This document shows, in pieces, positions 19,835 through 29,732 of a DNA stretch of 64,000 nt. Origin of the DNA: Arsenicitalea aurantiaca (GTDB taxonomy: Bacteria > Pseudomonadota > Alphaproteobacteria > Rhizobiales > Devosiaceae). The notes under the pieces are model-generated. The model saw nothing but the letters and a program-made list of their open reading frames with translations. It did not search any database and had not been told where the DNA came from. The position numbers and the translations under genes are program-made. Location: contig NZ_RZNJ01000004.1 of the NCBI RefSeq assembly GCF_003994485.1, positions 310,001 through 374,000 of the forward strand. The letters run 5' to 3'. The number at the start of each line of letters is the position of its first letter. Position 1 is the first letter of the stretch.

Positions 19835-19918
19835 GCCTTGACCCATGGGCGAACCACTGGCAAAACCCTGCCGGGCGGCGTCCGACGGGCGCGGCGTCTT
19901 TTTCTTGCGGGGTATGCC

Positions 19919-21175
19919 GTGGCACGCAATTCCTATCTCTTCACGTCCGAATCCGTTTCCGAGGGCCATCCCGACAAGGTGTGCGACCGGATCTCCGACG
20001 AGATCCTCGACATGATCTTTCGCGAAGCCAAGAAGACCGGCATGGATCTGGGCCAGGTGCGCGTGGCTTGCGAGACCCTCGCAACGACCAACCGCGTGGT
20101 GATCGCGGGCGAAGTGCGCGTGCCCGAGACGCTCCTCAAGAAGGACCGCGAGGGCAATGTGCTGCGCGACGCGGCCGGCAATCCCGTGGTCAATCCCGCC
20201 AAGTTCCGCTCGACCGCCCGCAAGGCGATCCGCGCCATCGGCTACGAGCAGACCGGCTTCCACTGGAAGACCGCCAAGATCGACGTGCTGCTTCACGGCC
20301 AGTCCGCCCATATCGCGCGCGGCGTCGATGCCAATGGCGAAAAGGACGAGGGCGCGGGCGATCAGGGCATCATGTTCGGCTATGCCTGCCGGGAAACCCC
20401 CGAGCTGATGCCGGCGCCGATCTATTATGCCCACAAGATCCTCGAAATCCTCGCGGGTGCCCGCAAGTCGGGCTCCGGCCCTGCGGCCGTTCTCGGTCCC
20501 GATGCCAAGAGCCAGGTGACGATACGCTACGAGAACGGCGAACCTGCCGAAGTCACCCGGATCGTGCTCTCGACCCAGCACCTGGACGAGACGCTGAGCT
20601 CCGCCGACGTACGCGGCATCGTCGAGCCCTTCATCCGCGAGGCGCTGGGCGAACTCTCGATCGCCGAGGATTGCGTCTGGTACGTCAACCCCACGGGCGC
20701 CTTCGTCATCGGCGGGCCGGACGGGGATGCCGGGCTCACCGGCCGCAAGATCATCGTTGATACCTATGGCGGCGCGGCGCCCCATGGCGGCGGCGCCTTC
20801 TCGGGCAAGGACCCGAGCAAGGTCGACCGTTCGGCTGCCTACGCTGCGCGCTATCTTGCCAAGAACGTGGTGGCCGCCAATCTGGCCGACCGCTGCACCA
20901 TCCAGCTTTCCTACGCTATCGGCATCGCCCAGCCGCTCTCGGTCTATGTCGACCTGCATGGCACCGGCAAGGTGGAGGAGGCGCGCCTCGAGGAGGTTCT
21001 GACGCGCGTTCTCGATCTCAGCCCGCGCGGCATCCGCACGCATCTGGGGCTCAATCGCCCCATCTATGCCCGCACCTCGGCCTATGGTCATTTCGGCCGC
21101 AAGGCGGGGCGCGACGGCGCCTTCTCCTGGGAGAAGACCGATCTCGTGCCGGCGCTGAAGGCCGCCCTCAAGTAA
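19919..21175 (+). CDS. metK: S-adenosylmethionine synthetase
   Basis: Makes SAM from methionine and ATP. The start is GTG at 19919, giving [19 protein letters not shown], the canonical N-terminus; the frame is open upstream into lnt but without homology. At 418 residues it is a little longer than the E. coli enzyme, as in other alphaproteobacteria, with the extra stretch near [22 protein letters not shown]. Signatures are [13 protein letters not shown] (ATP-binding) and [23 protein letters not shown] (P-loop-like). It has a 130-bp upstream region with the palindrome described separately, and is followed by trmB. Confidence 0.97.
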   Translation: MARNSYLFTSESVSEGHPDKVCDRISDEILDMIFREAKKTGMDLGQVRVACETLATTNRVVIAGEVRVPETLLKKDREGNVLRDAAGNPVVNPAKFRSTARKAIRAIGYEQTGFHWKTAKIDVLLHGQSAHIARGVDANGEKDEGAGDQGIMFGYACRETPELMPAPIYYAHKILEILAGARKSGSGPAAVLGPDAKSQVTIRYENGEPAEVTRIVLSTQHLDETLSSADVRGIVEPFIREALGELSIAEDCVWYVNPTGAFVIGGPDGDAGLTGRKIIVDTYGGAAPHGGGAFSGKDPSKVDRSAAYAARYLAKNVVAANLADRCTIQLSYAIGIAQPLSVYVDLHGTGKVEEARLEEVLTRVLDLSPRGIRTHLGLNRPIYARTSAYGHFGRKAGRDGAFSWEKTDLVPALKAALK

Positions 21176-21226
21176 GCACAGGGGCGCTGCTCTTCGGCGC
21201 CACTGGGCCCCGCCAAGGACTTTGCA

Positions 21227-21931
21227 ATGACCCGCGAGCTGCCCAAGACCCTTGCGGGCGCCCCGCGCGCCTTTTTCGGCCGGCGCGCCGGCAAGCGCCT
21301 GCATGGCGGCCAGCAGGCGCTGGTCGACGGTGCGCTGCCCGATCTCGAGATTGCGCTCGGCGAAGGGCGCTTCGACCCGCGCAGCCTCTTTCCTCAGGCA
21401 AAGCGCATCGTCATCGAGATCGGTTATGGCGGGGGCGAGCATCTGGCGCGCAAGGCCGCCGAAGAGCCCGAGACAGGCTTCATCGGCTGCGAGGTCTTCA
21501 CCGGCGGCATCGGCAAGATGGTCCAGACCATCGTCGAGCGCGAGCTCTCCAATGTGCGGCTCTTCACCGATGATGCGCTGAAGCTCCTCGTCGCCCTGCC
21601 CGATGCCAGCATTGACGGGCTTTATCTTCTTTATCCCGACCCCTGGCCCAAGACGCGCCACCACAAGCGTCGCTTCGTCTCGCCGGTGACGCTGACCGAA
21701 ATCGCCCGCGTCTTGAAGCCCGGTGCCGCCTTCTGCTTTGCGAGCGATATCGAGGACTATGCCAATTGGACGCTGGCCCACGTGCTGCGGGCGCCCGGCC
21801 TCGCCTTCACGCCGGGGCGGCCCGGCCAATGGCACGAGCCCTATCCGGGCTGGCAGCCCACGCGCTATGAGCAGAAGGCCCGGCGCGAAGGCCGGATGAA
21901 GAGCTTTTATTTCACCTTCACCCGCCTCTGA
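21227..21931 (+). CDS. trmB: tRNA (guanine-N7-)-methyltransferase TrmB
   Basis: A 234-residue class I methyltransferase that forms m7G46 in tRNA using SAM. The SAM loop is VIEIGYGGGEHLARKA (~residue 65) and the family block LYLLYPDPWPKTRHHKRRFV (~residue 130) is diagnostic; the C-terminus has YEQKARREGR. It follows metK by 51 bp, supporting a shared transcript; this neighbourhood is widespread in Rhizobiales. Confidence 0.96.
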   Translation: MTRELPKTLAGAPRAFFGRRAGKRLHGGQQALVDGALPDLEIALGEGRFDPRSLFPQAKRIVIEIGYGGGEHLARKAAEEPETGFIGCEVFTGGIGKMVQTIVERELSNVRLFTDDALKLLVALPDASIDGLYLLYPDPWPKTRHHKRRFVSPVTLTEIARVLKPGAAFCFASDIEDYANWTLAHVLRAPGLAFTPGRPGQWHEPYPGWQPTRYEQKARREGRMKSFYFTFTRL

Positions 21932-21959
21932 GCGGGGCCGTCCGAAGGAAGGGACCGCC

Positions 21960-22928
21960 ATGCGCTACATCGTCTACGGGATCGGAGCGATCGGCGGGAC
22001 GGTCGCGGCGCGGCTGGCGCTGAGCGGAGCGAACGTGCTCGGCATCGCCCGTGGGCCGCAATACGACGCGATCGCGGCCGATGGTCTGCTGCTGCGCACG
22101 CCCATGGGCAATCAGCGGGCGCGGTTCCCGGTCGTCCCCGATCCCGCGGCGATCGCCTTTCTCCCTGACGACATCATCGTCCTGACCCTCAAGAGCCAGC
22201 ACACTCGGGCCGCCCTCGAGGCCCTTGCGGCCGCCGGGGTGAGCGAGCAGGCCATCGTCTGTGCGCAGAACGGCATCGACAATGAGCGCCAGGCGCTCCG
22301 CGTCTTCCCCAATGTCTATGGGCTTCTCGTCCTGATGCCGGCGGTCTTTTCAACGCCGGGCATCGTCGATGCCTTCGGCACGCCCCATCACGGCATCTTC
22401 GATATCGGCCGCTATCCGGGTGGCGACGACGAGACCGCTCGGGCCATCGCCGCGGATCTGACCCGGGCCGGGATCGCCGCCCAGGCTCGCCCTGATGTGA
22501 TGACCGCCAAGAACGGCAAGCTGCTCGTCAATCTCGCCAACATCGTGGGCGCAGCGCTCGGGGAAGGGCATGAAGCGATCCCCCCGATCGCGCGGCGTCT
22601 CACCGCCGAGGGCGAAGCGGTGTTCGCCGCGGCGGGCCTTGCCCATGAAGATGTGGGCTCAAATGCCGCGCGCCGCGCCCGGCTGATGACCGAGGGCGAA
22701 ATCGCGGGCGCCGAGCGGGTGGGATCGTCTTCCACCCAGAGCCTCAGCCGCGGCACCGGATCGATCGAGACCGATTGGCTGAATGGCGAGATCGCGCTCC
22801 TGGGCCGGCTCCATGGCGTACCGACGCCGGCCAACGCCTATTTCGCCGCCCTTGCCCGGCGCATGCTTGCCGAAGGCCTGCAACCGGGCAGCATCGGGCT
22901 CGCCGAAATCGAGGCCGCGCTGGGCTGA
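21960..22928 (+). CDS. 2-dehydropantoate 2-reductase-like protein (ApbA/PanE family)
   Basis: A 322-residue NADPH-binding protein of the ApbA/PanE superfamily. The Rossmann motif is YGIGAIGGTVAARLALSG (residue ~5); the catalytic lysine is expected in MTAKNGKLLVNLANIV (~residue 185), and the C-terminal domain has SSTQSLSRGTGSIETDWLNGEI. Several paralogues exist in most genomes and not all reduce ketopantoate, so the vitamin B5 role is uncertain. It follows trmB by 28 bp and lies immediately before the rimP promoter. Confidence 0.83.
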   Translation: MRYIVYGIGAIGGTVAARLALSGANVLGIARGPQYDAIAADGLLLRTPMGNQRARFPVVPDPAAIAFLPDDIIVLTLKSQHTRAALEALAAAGVSEQAIVCAQNGIDNERQALRVFPNVYGLLVLMPAVFSTPGIVDAFGTPHHGIFDIGRYPGGDDETARAIAADLTRAGIAAQARPDVMTAKNGKLLVNLANIVGAALGEGHEAIPPIARRLTAEGEAVFAAAGLAHEDVGSNAARRARLMTEGEIAGAERVGSSSTQSLSRGTGSIETDWLNGEIALLGRLHGVPTPANAYFAALARRMLAEGLQPGSIGLAEIEAALG

Positions 22929-22940
22929 GGGGGCGCACCC

Positions 22941-22969
22941 TTGCGTCCGGACCCCGTGCGCGCTATAAA
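22941..22969 (+). promoter_or_regulatory. Promoter of the rimP-nusA-ylxR-infB operon
   Basis: TTGCGT (22941-22946), a 17-base spacer, then TATAAA (22964-22969). This is one of the best sigma70-type matches in the window. Transcription should start near 22976, giving a leader of about 70 bases before rimP that contains the two-hairpin element. Confidence 0.65.
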
Positions 22970-22981
22970 CCCCTCCAACAT

Positions 22982-23027
22982 CTCTGGCATCTTGCAGAGT
23001 GGGAGCCTTCCGGCCCCGCTCTTTTTT
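22982..23027 (+). promoter_or_regulatory. Candidate transcription attenuator in the rimP-nusA leader
   Basis: A terminator-like hairpin (GAGTGGG at 22997-23003, then GCC; TTCC loop; GGC then CCCGCTC at 23015-23021) is followed directly by six Ts. An alternative upstream hairpin pairs CTCTG (22982-22986) with CAGAG (22995-22999). The second arm of the first hairpin overlaps the first arm of the terminator, so the two structures exclude each other. The element lies between the promoter and the rimP ATG. NusA is known in E. coli to feed back on its own operon through leader terminators. Confidence 0.6.
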
Positions 23028-23044
23028 ATTCGCTGAAGGGACCC

Positions 23045-23692
23045 ATGGGTTTCGATCTTACCGAGAAACGCTACATCAAGGAGACCGGGCTCGAGGCGCG
23101 CATCGCGCAGATCATCGAGCCGGTGGCCAATGACCTCGGCTATGCGCTCGTCCGGGTGAAGCTCACCCAGGAGAACGGCATGACGCTGCAGATCATGGCC
23201 GAGGACGCCGAGGGGCGCTTCACCATTTCCGATTGCGAGCGCCTCTCCAAGGACCTCTCCCCCGTGCTCGACGTCGAGGATCCGATCGATCGGGAATATC
23301 ACCTCGAGGTCTCCTCGCCCGGCATCGACCGGCCCCTGGTGCGCGCCCGCGATTTTGCCCGTTTCATCGGCCATGAGGCGAAGGTCGAACTGGGCGACAT
23401 GATCGAGGGGCGCAAGCGCTTCCGCGGCATTATCGCCGGGTCGGACGAGGAGACGGTGACCATCCGCGTCCCCGATGCGCCCATGGGCACCGATCCCGAC
23501 CACCGCCTGCCGCTTGCCATGCTGGCCGAGGCCAAGCTCGTCATGACCGACGCGCTCATGGAAAAGGCCCGCCTCGAGCAGGCCGAGCACCCCATCGACG
23601 ATGACGAGGAGATCGAGACCCTCGAGATGGGTCTCGAGGACACGATAGACGACGACGCTCTTTCAGAGGAAAGTGACACAAATGGCCGTTAG
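23045..23692 (+). CDS. rimP: Ribosome maturation factor RimP
   Basis: A 215-residue RimP needed for 30S subunit assembly. Conserved blocks are LIEPVANDLGYALVRVKL-like sequence near residue 20, ISDCERLSKDLSPVLDVED, YHLEVSSPGIDRPL (~residue 85) and an SH3-like C-terminal domain. The ATG at 23045 starts just before the family's first conserved helix; the frame upstream runs through the panE-like gene as a shadow. The tail beyond residue ~180 is very acidic (many D/E), longer than in E. coli but common in alphaproteobacteria. It overlaps nusA by 11 bp. Confidence 0.95.
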   Translation: MGFDLTEKRYIKETGLEARIAQIIEPVANDLGYALVRVKLTQENGMTLQIMAEDAEGRFTISDCERLSKDLSPVLDVEDPIDREYHLEVSSPGIDRPLVRARDFARFIGHEAKVELGDMIEGRKRFRGIIAGSDEETVTIRVPDAPMGTDPDHRLPLAMLAEAKLVMTDALMEKARLEQAEHPIDDDEEIETLEMGLEDTIDDDALSEESDTNGR

Positions 23693-25280
23693 CGCGAACC
23701 GCCTTGAGCTTCTGCAGATCGCAGACGCCGTTGCCCGCGAAAAGTCGATTGACCGCATGGTCGTGATCGAAGCCATGCAGGACGCCATCGAGAAGGCGGC
23801 CAAGGCCCGCTACGGCGCCGAAACCGAAATCAAGGCCGAAATCAATCCCCGTTCGGGTGAACTGCGCCTGTGGCGCCTGCTCGAGATCGTCGGGGAGGTC
23901 GAAGAACCCGGCCGCCAGATCGATCTCAAGAGCGCCAAGGCCCGTAACGACGCCGCCCGCATCGGCGATTTCGTTACCGAGCCCCTGCCCCCGATTGAAT
24001 TCGGCCGCATCGCCGCCCAGTCCGCCAAGCAGGTCATCGTGCAGAAGGTGCGCGATGCCGAGCGTGAGCGGATGTACGACGAATACTACAACCGCATCGG
24101 CGAGATCGTGAACGGCACGGTCAAGCGCGTCGAATACGGCAATGTCATCGTCGACCTCGGGCGTGGCGAAGCCATCATCCGTCGCGACGAGCTCATCCCG
24201 CGCGAAATGTACCGCTATGGCGATCGCGTGCGCGCCTATGTCTACGACGTGCGCCGCGAGCAGCGCGGGCCGCAGATCTTCCTCTCGCGCACCCATCCCC
24301 AGTTCATGGCCAAGCTCTTCATGCAGGAAGTGCCCGAGATCTATGACGGGATCATCACCATCCGCTCGATCGCGCGCGATCCGGGCAGCCGTGCCAAGAT
24401 CGCGGTGACCTCTTCGGATTCCTCGATCGATCCGGTCGGCGCGTGCGTGGGCATGCGCGGCAGCCGCGTGCAGGCGGTGGTCGGCGAGCTCCAGGGCGAG
24501 AAGATCGACATTATCCCCTGGACCGACAACATTGCCGATCTCGTCGTGTCCGCGCTCCAGCCCGCTGACGTTGCCAAGGTCGTGCTCGACGAGCAGGCCG
24601 AGCGCATCGAGGTGGTGGTGCCCGACGAGCAGCTGTCGCTCGCCATCGGCCGGCGCGGCCAGAACGTGCGGCTTGCCAGCCAGCTCATCGGGTGGGACAT
24701 CGACATCCTGACCGAGCAGGAAGAGAGCGAGCGGCGCCAGAAGGAATTCACCGAGCGCTCGGCGCTCTTCATGGATGCCCTTGACGTTGACGAGATGGTT
24801 GCCCAGCTATTGGCTTCCGAAGGCTTCTCCTCGATCGAGGAGCTCGCCTATATCGAGCTCGGCGAAATCGCCTCCATCCAGGGCTTCGACGAGGAAACCG
24901 CCGGCGAGATCCAGAACCGCGCCATCGAATTCCTCGCCGCCCAGGACCGCGCCTTCGACGAAGAGCGCGTCGCGCTCGGGGTTTCGGACGATCTCTACGA
25001 GATTCCCGGCCTCACCGCCGCGATGCTCGTGGCGCTCGGCAAGGACGACATCAAGACTGTCGAGGATTTTGCCGGCTGCGCAGCCGACGACCTCGTGGGC
25101 TGGACCGAACGCAAGGATGGCGAACTGAAGCGCTTCGACGGCACGCTCAAGGATTTCCCGGTGAGCCGCGAGGAAGCCGAGGAAATGGTGCTGCAGGCGC
25201 GGCTGAAGGCCGGCTGGATCAGCGAAGCCGATCTCGCGCCTGCCGAGGACGAGATCATCGACGAGGAGCAGGCGGTCTAG
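23682..25280 (+). CDS. nusA: Transcription termination/antitermination factor NusA
   Basis: NusA binds RNA polymerase and modulates pausing, termination and antitermination. At 532 residues it has the N-terminal RNAP-binding domain (residues 1-125), an S1 domain (~130-200; [21 protein letters not shown]), KH1 and KH2 (~200-345; [26 protein letters not shown] and [15 protein letters not shown]), then two C-terminal helix-hairpin-helix acidic repeats (~370-520). The ATG at 23682 is chosen over the GTG at 23673 because AGAGGA lies about 11 bases before the ATG but only about 2 before the GTG. Confidence 0.97.
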   Translation: MAVSANRLELLQIADAVAREKSIDRMVVIEAMQDAIEKAAKARYGAETEIKAEINPRSGELRLWRLLEIVGEVEEPGRQIDLKSAKARNDAARIGDFVTEPLPPIEFGRIAAQSAKQVIVQKVRDAERERMYDEYYNRIGEIVNGTVKRVEYGNVIVDLGRGEAIIRRDELIPREMYRYGDRVRAYVYDVRREQRGPQIFLSRTHPQFMAKLFMQEVPEIYDGIITIRSIARDPGSRAKIAVTSSDSSIDPVGACVGMRGSRVQAVVGELQGEKIDIIPWTDNIADLVVSALQPADVAKVVLDEQAERIEVVVPDEQLSLAIGRRGQNVRLASQLIGWDIDILTEQEESERRQKEFTERSALFMDALDVDEMVAQLLASEGFSSIEELAYIELGEIASIQGFDEETAGEIQNRAIEFLAAQDRAFDEERVALGVSDDLYEIPGLTAAMLVALGKDDIKTVEDFAGCAADDLVGWTERKDGELKRFDGTLKDFPVSREEAEEMVLQARLKAGWISEADLAPAEDEIIDEEQAV

Positions 25281-25302
25281 GCCGCCCGCTTTGGTGCCGT
25301 CC

Positions 25303-25920
25303 ATGGCCCGCAGTGAAGACACGATGCGCCAATGTGCGCTGACACGGGAGAGCATGCCCGTCGATGCGCTCATCCGTTTCGTGGTCGGCCCGGACGATGT
25401 GCTCGTCCCCGATACGGACGCCAAGGCGGAAGGCCGGGGCGTCTGGATCACCCTCGGGGCGCGCCAGGTCGAGGAGGCGGTGCGCCGGAAAGCCTTCGCG
25501 CGCAGCCTCAAGGCGCCGGTCACGGTGCCCGAGGCGCTTGCGGAACTGACGCGGCTGCGGCTAGAACAGCGGCTGCTCGGGGCGCTCTCGATGGCGCGCA
25601 AGGCCGGCCAGCTGCTCACGGGCGCCATGAAGGTGCGCGGCGCAATAGAGACCGGAACGTGCATCGGGCTCTTCACCGCGACCGATGCGGCCGAAGATGG
25701 GCGCGCAAAGATGCTGTCCTCGGTTCGCGGGCGCGCCCATGCCGCTCGCGAGGCGGGACTGAAGGGGGCGGAGCCGCCCCATTTCGAATTGCTGAGTTCA
25801 GACCAAATGGGTTTGGCACTCGGGATCGAAAATGTGATACATGCTGCCCTCACCCATGGAGCGGCAGCGAAAGCGGCGTTGGAGCGGGCCTCTCGACTGG
25901 CCCGGTACAATGCCAATTAG
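25303..25920 (+). CDS. YlxR domain-L7Ae-like domain RNA-binding protein
   Basis: A 205-residue protein joining an N-terminal YlxR (DUF448) domain (MRQCALTRESMPVDALIRFV... GRGVWITLGARQVEEAVRRKAFARSLK, residues ~8-85) to a C-terminal L7Ae-like fold (LLGALSMARKAGQLLTGAMKVRGAIETG... FTATDAAEDGRAKM, ~95-200). In Gram-positive bacteria these are two genes, ylxR and ylxQ, in the same nusA-infB operon; the fused form is usual in alphaproteobacteria. An RNA or nucleoid role is inferred. The ATG at 25303 is preferred over a TTG at 25291. It lies between nusA and infB in the conserved order. Confidence 0.9.
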   Translation: MARSEDTMRQCALTRESMPVDALIRFVVGPDDVLVPDTDAKAEGRGVWITLGARQVEEAVRRKAFARSLKAPVTVPEALAELTRLRLEQRLLGALSMARKAGQLLTGAMKVRGAIETGTCIGLFTATDAAEDGRAKMLSSVRGRAHAAREAGLKGAEPPHFELLSSDQMGLALGIENVIHAALTHGAAAKAALERASRLARYNAN

Positions 25921-26095
25921 GCGCTTCACATGGCCTGTGCCGATATCGGGCAGGCGGCGAGGCGCGAACCAGACCGGCGCGACCGGGTGACGGGCAGGGG
26001 CCCATCGCCAATGCGCGACGGACAGAATGGAAATGCGGGGCGGAGGGCCGCGCCGCATCTCCCCCAGGAAATCGCAAGCAAGAGACGCGAGATAC

Positions 26096-28723
26096 ATGGC
26101 TGACAACGACGACAAGCGCGACGACACCAATGCGGGCGCTGGCGGCAAGAAGACACTGACGCTGAAGGGTGCCCCCAATATGGGCGGCCGGCCCGGCATG
26201 GCGCGTTCTTCGCGCACCGTTGTCGTGGAAAAGCGGACCCGACGGGTCGGCGCACCTGCGGCCCCGGGCTTTCAGGCTCCCTCGGGTGGCGCTCAGCGCT
26301 CCGCCCCGCCTTCGGGGTCCGGCCAGCGACCGTCGGCACGTCCCCCCCTGCGGGCGGGCGGGCTGACCAATAACGAGGCCATCGCCCGCGAAAGGGCGTT
26401 GCGCGAGGCTGCGGCCCGCCAGGCCGACGAGGCCGCTCAGGCCGCCGCCGACGAGGTGCGTCGCGCCGAGGAGGATGAGCGTCGTCGCCAGATCCGCGAG
26501 CAGGCCGCCCGCGAGGAAGCCGAGCGCAATCGCGCGGCGCAGGATGCCGAGGCTGCCAGTGCCGCCGAGGCTGCGCCTGCACCTGCCGAGGCTGCCCGGC
26601 CGGCCGCCGAGCGTGCCGCGCCTGCATCGCGTCGTCCGGCCGATCGCCGGCCTGCCCCAGCTTCAGCCCCGATCGTCGACATTCCCCCTGCACCCCCTTC
26701 GGAGGCCGATGGCCGCAAGACCCGTACCGCGCCCGCCGCGCGTCCCGGTCTCGTCAACGCCGCCGAACTCGAGAATGCCCGCCGCGCCTCGCGCGCCACT
26801 CCCGAGCGGCCTGCCCGCCGGGCCGGCGACACCAATCAGCGCGGCCGGCTGACCCTCGCCAATGCCGGGGTCGAAGGCGACCGCGATCGTGGCCCCTCGC
26901 TTGCGGCCATGCGCCGTCGGCGCGACAAGAAGATGGGTCGCAACCAGGGCGCCAACCAGCCCAAGATCGCGCGTGAAGTGGTGGTCCCCGAGGCCATCAC
27001 CGTGCAGGAGCTGGCCAACCGCATGGCCGAGCGGGCCGTGGATGTGATCAAGATCCTCATGACGCAGGGTCAGATGGTCAAGATCAACGACGTGCTCGAT
27101 GCCGATACCGCCGAGCTGATCGCCACCGAACTCGGCCACACCGTCAAGCGCGTTTCGGACGCGGACGTCGAGGAGGGTCTGTTCGACCTGCCTTCGGACG
27201 ATCGTGCCGAGGACCTCACCGGCCGCGCGCCGGTCGTCACCATTATGGGCCATGTCGACCACGGCAAGACCAGCCTGCTCGACGCCATTCGCGAGGCCAA
27301 TGTGGTTTCTGGCGAAGCCGGTGGCATCACCCAGCATATCGGTGCTTATCAGGTGGAAAAGGACGGTCAGAAGGTCACCTTCCTCGATACCCCGGGCCAC
27401 GAGGCGTTTACCGCCATGCGTGCCCGCGGCGCCCAGGCCACCGACATCGCCGTGCTGGTCGTTGCCGCCGATGACGGCGTGATGCCCCAGACCATCGAGT
27501 CGATCCGCCATGCCAAGGCGGCCAACGTGCCGATCATCGTGGCCATCAACAAGATGGACAAGCCCGAGGCCAACCCCACCCGCGTGCGCACCGAGCTGCT
27601 CCAGCACGAAGTGTTCGTGGAATCCATGGGTGGCGACGTGCTCGACGTCGAGGTGTCCGCCAAGACCCATGCCGGGCTCGACAAGCTGCTCGAGACCATC
27701 CTGCTGCAGGCCGAAGTGCTTGAGCTCAAGGTCGCCCGTGACGGGCGCGCCGAGGGCCTCGTCATCGAGGCCAAGCTCGATCGTGGCCGCGGTGCGGTGG
27801 CGACCGTGCTCGTGCAGCGCGGCACGCTCGCGATCGGGGACATCCTGGTGGCCGGCACCGAGTTTGCCCGCGTCCGCGCGCTGATCAACGATCAGGGCGA
27901 GCAGGTGAAGGAGGCGACGCCCTCCATGCCGGTCGAAGTGCTCGGGTTCACCGGCGTTCCGTCGGCGGGCGACCGCTTCTCGGTCGTCGAGAACGAAGCA
28001 CGGGCCCGCGAAGTCACCGAATATCGTCAGCGTCTCGTTCGCGAGAAGACCGCAGGCGGTGGGGCGACCAGCCTCGAGCAGATGATGAACCAGCTCAAGG
28101 CCTCGGGCATTGCCAAGTTCCCGCTGCTGATCAAGGGCGACGTGCAGGGTTCGGTCGAGGCGATCAACGCTTCGCTCAACAAGCTCTCGACCGACGAGGT
28201 CTCCGCGCAGATTCTCTACTCGGGCGTGGGCGGGATTACCGAGTCCGACGTCACCCTCGCCACCGCTTCCAATGCGGTGATCATCGGGTTCAACGTGCGT
28301 GCCAACAAGCAGGCCTCCGACCTGGCCGCCCGCGAAGGCATCGAAATCCGCTACTACAACATCATCTACGACCTCGTGGACGATGTGAAAGCGGCCATGT
28401 CGGGCCTCCTGAGCCCCGAGCGGCGCGAGACCTTCATCGGCAATGCCGAGATCCTCGAGGTGTTCAACATCACCAAGGTCGGCAAGGTCGCCGGCTGCCG
28501 GGTCACCGAGGGCATGGTCGAGCGCGGTGCGGGCGTCCGGCTCATCCGCGACAACGTCGTGGTGCACGAGGGCAAGCTCTCGACCCTCAAGCGCTTCAAG
28601 GACGAGGTCAAGGAAGTGCAGATGGGCCAGGAATGCGGCATGGCCTTCGAGAAATACGAGGACATGCGCGTCGGCGACGTCATCGAGTGCTTCCGCGTCG
28701 AAAGCATCCAGCGCACGCTCTGA
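26096..28723 (+). CDS. infB: Translation initiation factor IF-2
   Basis: IF-2 is the GTPase that places initiator fMet-tRNA on the 30S subunit. The ATG at 26096 gives [14 protein letters not shown]; the frame is open for 69 more bases upstream without support. The protein is about 875 residues. The N-terminal 300 residues are Ala/Arg/Pro-rich with a long charged helix, followed by IF2_N ([24 protein letters not shown]) and the G domain: G1 GHVDHGKTS (~residue 385), G3 DTPGHEAF, G4 NKMD. The C-terminal domains end in [17 protein letters not shown] strong terminator follows 20 bases after the stop, so rbfA cannot be an ordinary operon partner here. Confidence 0.97.
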   Translation: MADNDDKRDDTNAGAGGKKTLTLKGAPNMGGRPGMARSSRTVVVEKRTRRVGAPAAPGFQAPSGGAQRSAPPSGSGQRPSARPPLRAGGLTNNEAIARERALREAAARQADEAAQAAADEVRRAEEDERRRQIREQAAREEAERNRAAQDAEAASAAEAAPAPAEAARPAAERAAPASRRPADRRPAPASAPIVDIPPAPPSEADGRKTRTAPAARPGLVNAAELENARRASRATPERPARRAGDTNQRGRLTLANAGVEGDRDRGPSLAAMRRRRDKKMGRNQGANQPKIAREVVVPEAITVQELANRMAERAVDVIKILMTQGQMVKINDVLDADTAELIATELGHTVKRVSDADVEEGLFDLPSDDRAEDLTGRAPVVTIMGHVDHGKTSLLDAIREANVVSGEAGGITQHIGAYQVEKDGQKVTFLDTPGHEAFTAMRARGAQATDIAVLVVAADDGVMPQTIESIRHAKAANVPIIVAINKMDKPEANPTRVRTELLQHEVFVESMGGDVLDVEVSAKTHAGLDKLLETILLQAEVLELKVARDGRAEGLVIEAKLDRGRGAVATVLVQRGTLAIGDILVAGTEFARVRALINDQGEQVKEATPSMPVEVLGFTGVPSAGDRFSVVENEARAREVTEYRQRLVREKTAGGGATSLEQMMNQLKASGIAKFPLLIKGDVQGSVEAINASLNKLSTDEVSAQILYSGVGGITESDVTLATASNAVIIGFNVRANKQASDLAAREGIEIRYYNIIYDLVDDVKAAMSGLLSPERRETFIGNAEILEVFNITKVGKVAGCRVTEGMVERGAGVRLIRDNVVVHEGKLSTLKRFKDEVKEVQMGQECGMAFEKYEDMRVGDVIECFRVESIQRTL

Positions 28724-28742
28724 CCGCTGCGCTTTCAAACAA

Positions 28743-28770
28743 AAAAAGCCCCGCTTCGGCGGGGCTTTTT
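28743..28770. terminator. Bidirectional intrinsic terminator after infB
   Basis: AAAAGCCCCGC, a TTCG tetraloop, then GCGGGGCTTTTT: an 11-bp stem with A-run and T-run on the two sides. It can end transcription of the nusA-infB operon from the left and of the ABC transporter/epimerase operon from the right. Confidence 0.9.
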
Positions 28771-28808
28771 GCATTTTCGGTGTCTATCGCCCGGCGGCCA
28801 GAGCCCCC

Positions 28809-29663
28809 TCAGATCAGCCTGTATTGCTCGGCCTTGTTGCGCAGGAACGGCAGGCCCTTGCCCATCACCTCTTCCTCGCTCTCGGCCACCGGCCGCCATA
28901 CCGCCAGCCCATAGGCGACTTCGGGCGGCATGTTGATGAAGCTCTCCATCGCGAGCCCGCCCGAAAACCCGATGGCGGCGAGGGTCGCGAAGATTTCGTC
29001 CCAGTCGCAGGTGCCATAGCCCGGCGTGCCCCGATCGCTTTCGGACAGGTGGATGTATCTGAGGTGCTCGCGCGCCGCCAGAATGCCGTTGGCGGCGCCT
29101 TTCTCCTCGATGTTCATGTGATAGGTGTCGAGGTGGAGGAAGACGTTCTCCGCGCCGATCCGCTCGATCATCGCGACGCCCTGCCAGCCGGTGTTGATCA
29201 GATGGTTCTCGTAGCGATTGACCGGTTCGATGCCGAGCGACAGCCCGAGGCTCCTGGCGCGCCGGGCCGCGCCGGCCATGACGCGGGTGATGTTGTCGTA
29301 TTCGGCCTCGGTCGGGGGCAGGCCCGTCCGTTCGCCGATCCCCCCATAGATGACGCCCGAGAGCGCCTTCGCCCCCAGCGCCGCAGCCTTGTCGATCGCA
29401 ACCTCGAGAAACGCCGTCGCCGCCTCGGGGCGCACCGAAGCCCAGGCGCGTTCGGGCAGGCCGAGCGAACAGACCGCTTCGAGCCCGTTGTTTTCGAGCA
29501 GCGCGCGGGTGTGCGCGGCATCGACACTCGCCGGGTTCATCATCGCGATCTCGACGAAGTCGAGCCCGTGGCGCTTGGCGGCCGCGACGGCGATCTCCGC
29601 CGATGCCGGCTGCCAGTCCATCGCCCACATGCTGGTATGCACACCGAAACCGGAAACCGGCAT
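28809..29663 (-). CDS. Sugar phosphate isomerase/epimerase family protein (D-tagatose/D-psicose 3-epimerase-like)
   Basis: A 284-residue xylose-isomerase-like TIM barrel. The metal-site pattern of ketose 3-epimerases is visible: Glu in GIEPVNRYENHLINTG (~residue 147), Asp/His in FLHLDTYHMNIEE (~182), His in YIHLSESDRGTPGYGTCDW (~210) and Glu in GLAMESFINMP (~245). Enzymes of this type epimerise free ketoses at C3. It is the last gene of the ABC transporter operon, 69 bp after the binding-protein gene and behind a terminator-like hairpin. That suggests the imported sugar is a ketose or becomes one. The exact substrate cannot be read from sequence. Confidence 0.82.
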   Translation of the reverse strand: MPVSGFGVHTSMWAMDWQPASAEIAVAAAKRHGLDFVEIAMMNPASVDAAHTRALLENNGLEAVCSLGLPERAWASVRPEAATAFLEVAIDKAAALGAKALSGVIYGGIGERTGLPPTEAEYDNITRVMAGAARRARSLGLSLGIEPVNRYENHLINTGWQGVAMIERIGAENVFLHLDTYHMNIEEKGAANGILAAREHLRYIHLSESDRGTPGYGTCDWDEIFATLAAIGFSGGLAMESFINMPPEVAYGLAVWRPVAESEEEVMGKGLPFLRNKAEQYRLI

Positions 29664-29682
29664 GTTTGTCTCCCTTGATAAG

Positions 29683-29716
29683 AAAAAGCGGCGCGGAGGA
29701 TGTTCCCCCGCGCCGC
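29683..29716 (-). terminator. Intra-operon terminator-like hairpin between binding protein and epimerase genes
   Basis: On the - strand GCGGCGCGG, an 11-base loop and CCGCGCCGC form a 9-bp stem followed by TTTTTCTTAT. It lies directly after the binding-protein stop. Such hairpins usually end most transcripts here or protect the 3' end, giving an excess of binding protein over downstream products. Confidence 0.7.
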
Positions 29717-29732
29717 CGGTCCGCCGCGTGGA

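Noticed and set aside
19789-19918. SAM riboswitch (SAM-II or SAM/SAH type) before metK
   Set aside because: The region does not show the conserved pseudoknot elements I would expect; the dominant feature is a DNA palindrome. A covariance-model scan would settle it.
22929-23044. Initiator tRNA (metY) upstream of rimP, as in E. coli
   Set aside because: No cloverleaf, T-loop GTTCRANYC or CCA end could be found; the leader is too short and folds as hairpins.
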